From contig JACQTR010000185.1 of the NCBI GenBank assembly GCA_016210705.1, forward strand, positions 1 through 7,341: 7,341 bases of DNA. The letters run 5' to 3'. The notes beneath the pieces were generated by a model, which was given only the letters and a program-made list of their open reading frames with translations, had not been told where the DNA came from and searched no databases. The position numbers were made by a program, and so were the translations under genes. This DNA is from Chloroflexota bacterium. GTDB lineage: Bacteria > Chloroflexota > Dehalococcoidia > JACQTR01. Below, in pieces: positions 5,803 through 7,341 of this stretch; position 1 is the first letter of the stretch, and every line of letters begins with the position of its first letter.

Positions 5803-5832
5803 AGTATAATGATCTTGGGCCATGGTCATCAA
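5803..5832 (-). promoter_or_regulatory. Promoter of the yggS-proC-yggT operon
   Basis: On the minus strand, TTGATG (5827-5832) and TATACT (5803-5808) are separated by 18 bp. The predicted start is near 5796, giving a leader of about 100 nt before the yggS TTG. CCCAAG occurs on both sides of the -10 box (5793-5798 and 5814-5819, 21 bp apart), which could be a pair of regulator half-sites. The plus strand also has TATAAT here at 5805-5810, but no good -35 box goes with it. Confidence 0.5.
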
Positions 5833-5903
5833 TGCTGGGGCGATGCGACAATTGCTTAGCCAAATATCTTCAAAGAGAAAGGGCATTAATAGCCGTCACA
5901 TCC

Positions 5904-6572
5904 TCAAAGACTGGGGCTAAAAGGTGAGGAAAGGTGCCTTTGTTCTGCTCCCCATCGTTGGAAATAAACCTTTTTTAGGTGTTGAAAACGCGCTTGATAA
6001 GAGGCCGTGGTAATACCCTCGGCGGTCATTACTAAAGCGTCCTCTCGATCCGGGTAGTAAGCAGGGCGGATACCGACAGTACCGAAGCCATATTTACGAT
6101 ACAACCCCTGGGCAGTCTCATTGGAGGCTCGTACCTCCAAGGTCGCTATAGTTTCATTACGGGACACCGCCAGCTCGAGGGCAGCTATAAGCAAAAGCTC
6201 CCCGATACCCTGTCGACGATAGGAGGAGTGTACGGCAATGGTAGTAATGTGAGCCTCACCCAACAATAACCAAATGCCGACAAAACCCACTACCAGCGTT
6301 TCCCTTTCCGGAGTTTGCTGCCGTTGACAGAGAGATAACAATCGATACCACCAAGTGCGGTTCCTGTCGTCAACGGCGATCTTGTTGGGGTTGTTTGTTT
6401 GGTTTTTGGGGAAAGCTTCTCTTATCTCAGCCACCAGATAGCGGGATAAGCGATTGTGCTGGAGCTCCCGCTTGAAAGGTGAAGGTGACCATTGGTCGGG
6501 GAAAGCCTCTTTTTCAATGGCAACCACTTGGGGAATATCTCCCATCTCCATTGGCCGAACCACATAAGTCAT
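5904..6572 (-). CDS. rimI: RimI-like GNAT N-acetyltransferase (ribosomal protein S18-alanine type), with insertion
   Basis: 222 residues, against about 150 for a standard RimI. The start VVRPMEMGDIPQVVAIEKEAFPDQW and the core AHITTIAVHSSYRRQGIGELLL are typical. The acetyl-CoA loop is RRQGIG (119-124), with Glu106, EVRASNETAQGLYRKYGF (Tyr158) and YYPDREDALVM following. In RimI the enzyme acetylates the N-terminal alanine of ribosomal protein S18. About 40 polar residues (roughly 53-92) are inserted between the strands SRYLVAEI and VVGFVGIWL, and about 35 extra residues, rich in aromatic and basic residues, follow the GNAT domain. Substrate specificity may therefore differ. The ATG at 6570-6572 has only a weak ribosome site. 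It is monocistronic or the first gene of the minus-strand block, 205 bp upstream of yggS. Confidence 0.88.
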   Translation of the reverse strand: MTYVVRPMEMGDIPQVVAIEKEAFPDQWSPSPFKRELQHNRLSRYLVAEIREAFPKNQTNNPNKIAVDDRNRTWWYRLLSLCQRQQTPERETLVVGFVGIWLLLGEAHITTIAVHSSYRRQGIGELLLIAALELAVSRNETIATLEVRASNETAQGLYRKYGFGTVGIRPAYYPDREDALVMTAEGITTASYQARFQHLKKVYFQRWGAEQRHLSSPFSPSL

Positions 6573-6598
6573 CGTTATACTCGCTTGAGCGTTAGACT

Positions 6599-6607
6599 AT
6601 TTTAACA
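6599..6607 (-). promoter_or_regulatory. Candidate rimI promoter (extended -10)
   Basis: On the minus strand TGTTAAAAT gives TAAAAT as a -10 box (6599-6604) preceded by TGn. The predicted start is about 20 nt upstream of the rimI ATG. No convincing -35 box is seen, which extended -10 promoters can tolerate. Confidence 0.35.
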
Positions 6608-6629
6608 TGAAAAGCAACCACCTATCTTT

Positions 6630-6657
6630 TGTACCCATTTTTCGTTATAGTATATGC
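6630..6657 (+). promoter_or_regulatory. Candidate promoter of the ECF sigma factor gene
   Basis: TTGTAC (6630-6635) is followed after 16 bp by TATATG (6652-6657), and TATAGT lies at 6647-6652. Either would start transcription near 6660, about 45 nt before the GTG at 6709. The AT-rich stretch is unlike the coding sequence downstream and supports a start at 6709, not 6607. No obvious ECF-type -35 (GGAAC-like) at the right spacing was found. Confidence 0.35.
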
Positions 6658-6708
6658 ACAGGGCACTACCTGCGGACGCCCAGATCGCTGGGAACCGAGG
6701 GAGGTCAG

Positions 6709-7251
6709 GTGCAAGATCAGGAAGAGGACCTGGTGAGGAGGGCCCAAAAGGGTGATAACCAGGCCTTTGCTCAACTTTACGAAGCCTATTTTGTTCGGGT
6801 CTATCGTTATGTGGCCATTCGGGTTGGCGATGCCACGGAGGCCGAGGACGTGACGGAAGAGGTATTCCTCAAGGCCTTGTCGGCCATGCCAGCCTTTCGA
6901 TGGCAGAACCCATCTTGGGCACCTTGGCTGTTCCGGATTGCCCATAATCAGGTGGTAGACCACTTGCGCCAAAAGAGCAAGATTCGGAGCGTATCTCTAC
7001 CCCAACTGACCCAGGATGATCCCGATCCCGTCTGTTTGGCCGAACTACGAATGACCTACCAGGACGTGACTGCCGCTGCTAAAAGACTTAGTGATGCCCA
7101 GCGCCAGGTAATTGCCTTGCGCTTTGCGTCTCAATTATCTTTGGCCGAAACGGCTCGAGCCTTAGGCAAAAGCGAAGGAGCAATAAAGGCCCTTCAGCAT
7201 AGCGCTTTGGTGGCCTTGCGTCAAATCTTGACTGAGAAAAAAAATGGCTGA
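6709..7251 (+). CDS. RNA polymerase sigma factor, sigma-70 family, ECF type
   Basis: 180 residues from GTG at 6709, a normal ECF length. Region 2 (about 17-90) begins AFAQLYEAYFVRVYRYV and includes DVTEEVFLKAL and PWLFRIAHNQVVDHLRQ, covering core binding and -10 recognition. Region 4 (about 123-173) has LSDAQRQVIALRF and the helix-turn-helix LSLAETARALGKSEGAIKALQHSALVALRQ for -35 contact. An in-frame ATG at 6607 would add 34 residues, but these are not sigma-like and their codons cover the likely promoter. GTG has GGGAGG 4 nt upstream and gives the usual QDQEEDLVRRAQKGD start. The stop overlaps the next gene by 8 bp, so the downstream protein is its probable anti-sigma or partner. It is transcribed divergently from rimI. 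Confidence 0.93.
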   Translation: MQDQEEDLVRRAQKGDNQAFAQLYEAYFVRVYRYVAIRVGDATEAEDVTEEVFLKALSAMPAFRWQNPSWAPWLFRIAHNQVVDHLRQKSKIRSVSLPQLTQDDPDPVCLAELRMTYQDVTAAAKRLSDAQRQVIALRFASQLSLAETARALGKSEGAIKALQHSALVALRQILTEKKNG

Positions 7252-7341
7252 AAAATTTGCCCACCTTTTAAATGATTGCTTGGACGGGCTAATCCTCCAA
7301 GGGAAAAATGTGGAGGAGTGCCTAGCCACTTACCCGGAGAC
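7244..7341 (+). CDS. Probable sigma-factor partner, DUF5667-like N-terminus (partial)
   Basis: Starts with ATG at 7244, which overlaps the sigma stop (ATGGCTGA), and runs off the right edge after 32 codons. The sequence MAEKFAHLLNDCLDGL then ILQGKNVEECLATYPE matches the short acidic segment (DECL..L..G..VEECLA.YPE) that opens many Chloroflexota proteins encoded next to ECF sigma factors and annotated with DUF5667 or as anti-sigma. The ribosome site is weak (GAG before an A run), so translation probably depends on the sigma gene. The membrane segment or zinc motif that would confirm an anti-sigma role lies outside the window. Confidence 0.7.
   Translation, partial: MAEKFAHLLNDCLDGLILQGKNVEECLATYPE

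Noticed and set aside
5805..5810. Perfect TATAAT on the plus strand
   Set aside because: No suitable -35 box at 16-18 bp and no gene downstream on that strand. The minus-strand TATACT with TTGATG explains the site better.
5882..5894. GGC/GCC hairpin after rimI as terminator
   Set aside because: Only a 3-bp stem on the minus strand with a mismatched interior, followed by an interrupted T-rich run; too weak to call.
1..7341. tRNA, rRNA, CRISPR array, insertion sequence or prophage genes
   Set aside because: No cloverleaf, spaced repeat array, transposase or phage motif was seen in any gap or frame; all the long gaps are below about 240 bp.

Overview
The window looks like a chromosomal housekeeping segment of a bacterium, most likely a Chloroflexota member (Dehalococcoidia-like). 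This is inferred from three things: the ECF sigma factor is followed by a protein with the short acidic N-terminus typical of DUF5667-type partners common in that phylum; RimI is long and carries an insertion; and an archaeal/Dehalococcoidia-style CcdA is paired with a DUF1573 protein. Base composition looks balanced by eye, and no phage, transposon, CRISPR, tRNA or rRNA is visible.

Layout, left to right. Positions 1-236 hold what may be the last 22 codons of a plus-strand gene, then a perfect 12-bp inverted repeat followed by a T run (likely a terminator), then about 100 bp with nothing convincing. Nine minus-strand genes follow, read right to left. rimI (5904-6572) comes first, from the divergent intergenic region near 6600. 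Next is a tight yggS-proC-yggT cluster (5698 down to 3952) with a good promoter near 5803-5832. Then recA-recX (3865 down to 2136) has its own strong extended -10 promoter at 3911-3939. A DUF1573 lipoprotein-like or membrane-anchored protein and a CcdA-type membrane protein (2050 down to 799) appear to be translationally coupled. A DinB-superfamily protein (237-731) is last. At the right end, on the plus strand, an ECF sigma factor (best start GTG at 6709) overlaps by 8 bp the start of a gene that runs off the window.

Functionally there are four modules. recA/recX is recombination and its modulator. yggS/proC/yggT combines pyridoxal-phosphate homeostasis, proline synthesis and an envelope protein, resembling the yggS-sepF-yggT neighbourhood of many bacteria but with proC in the place of sepF. 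DUF1573/CcdA is a probable extracytoplasmic thiol-redox pair. The last is a sigma factor with its downstream partner. I see no clearly new multi-gene system. The points most worth a second look are the DUF1573-CcdA pair with a 13-bp palindrome in its promoter region, the inverted repeat just downstream of the recA promoter, the possible recA-recX attenuator, and the RimI insertion.
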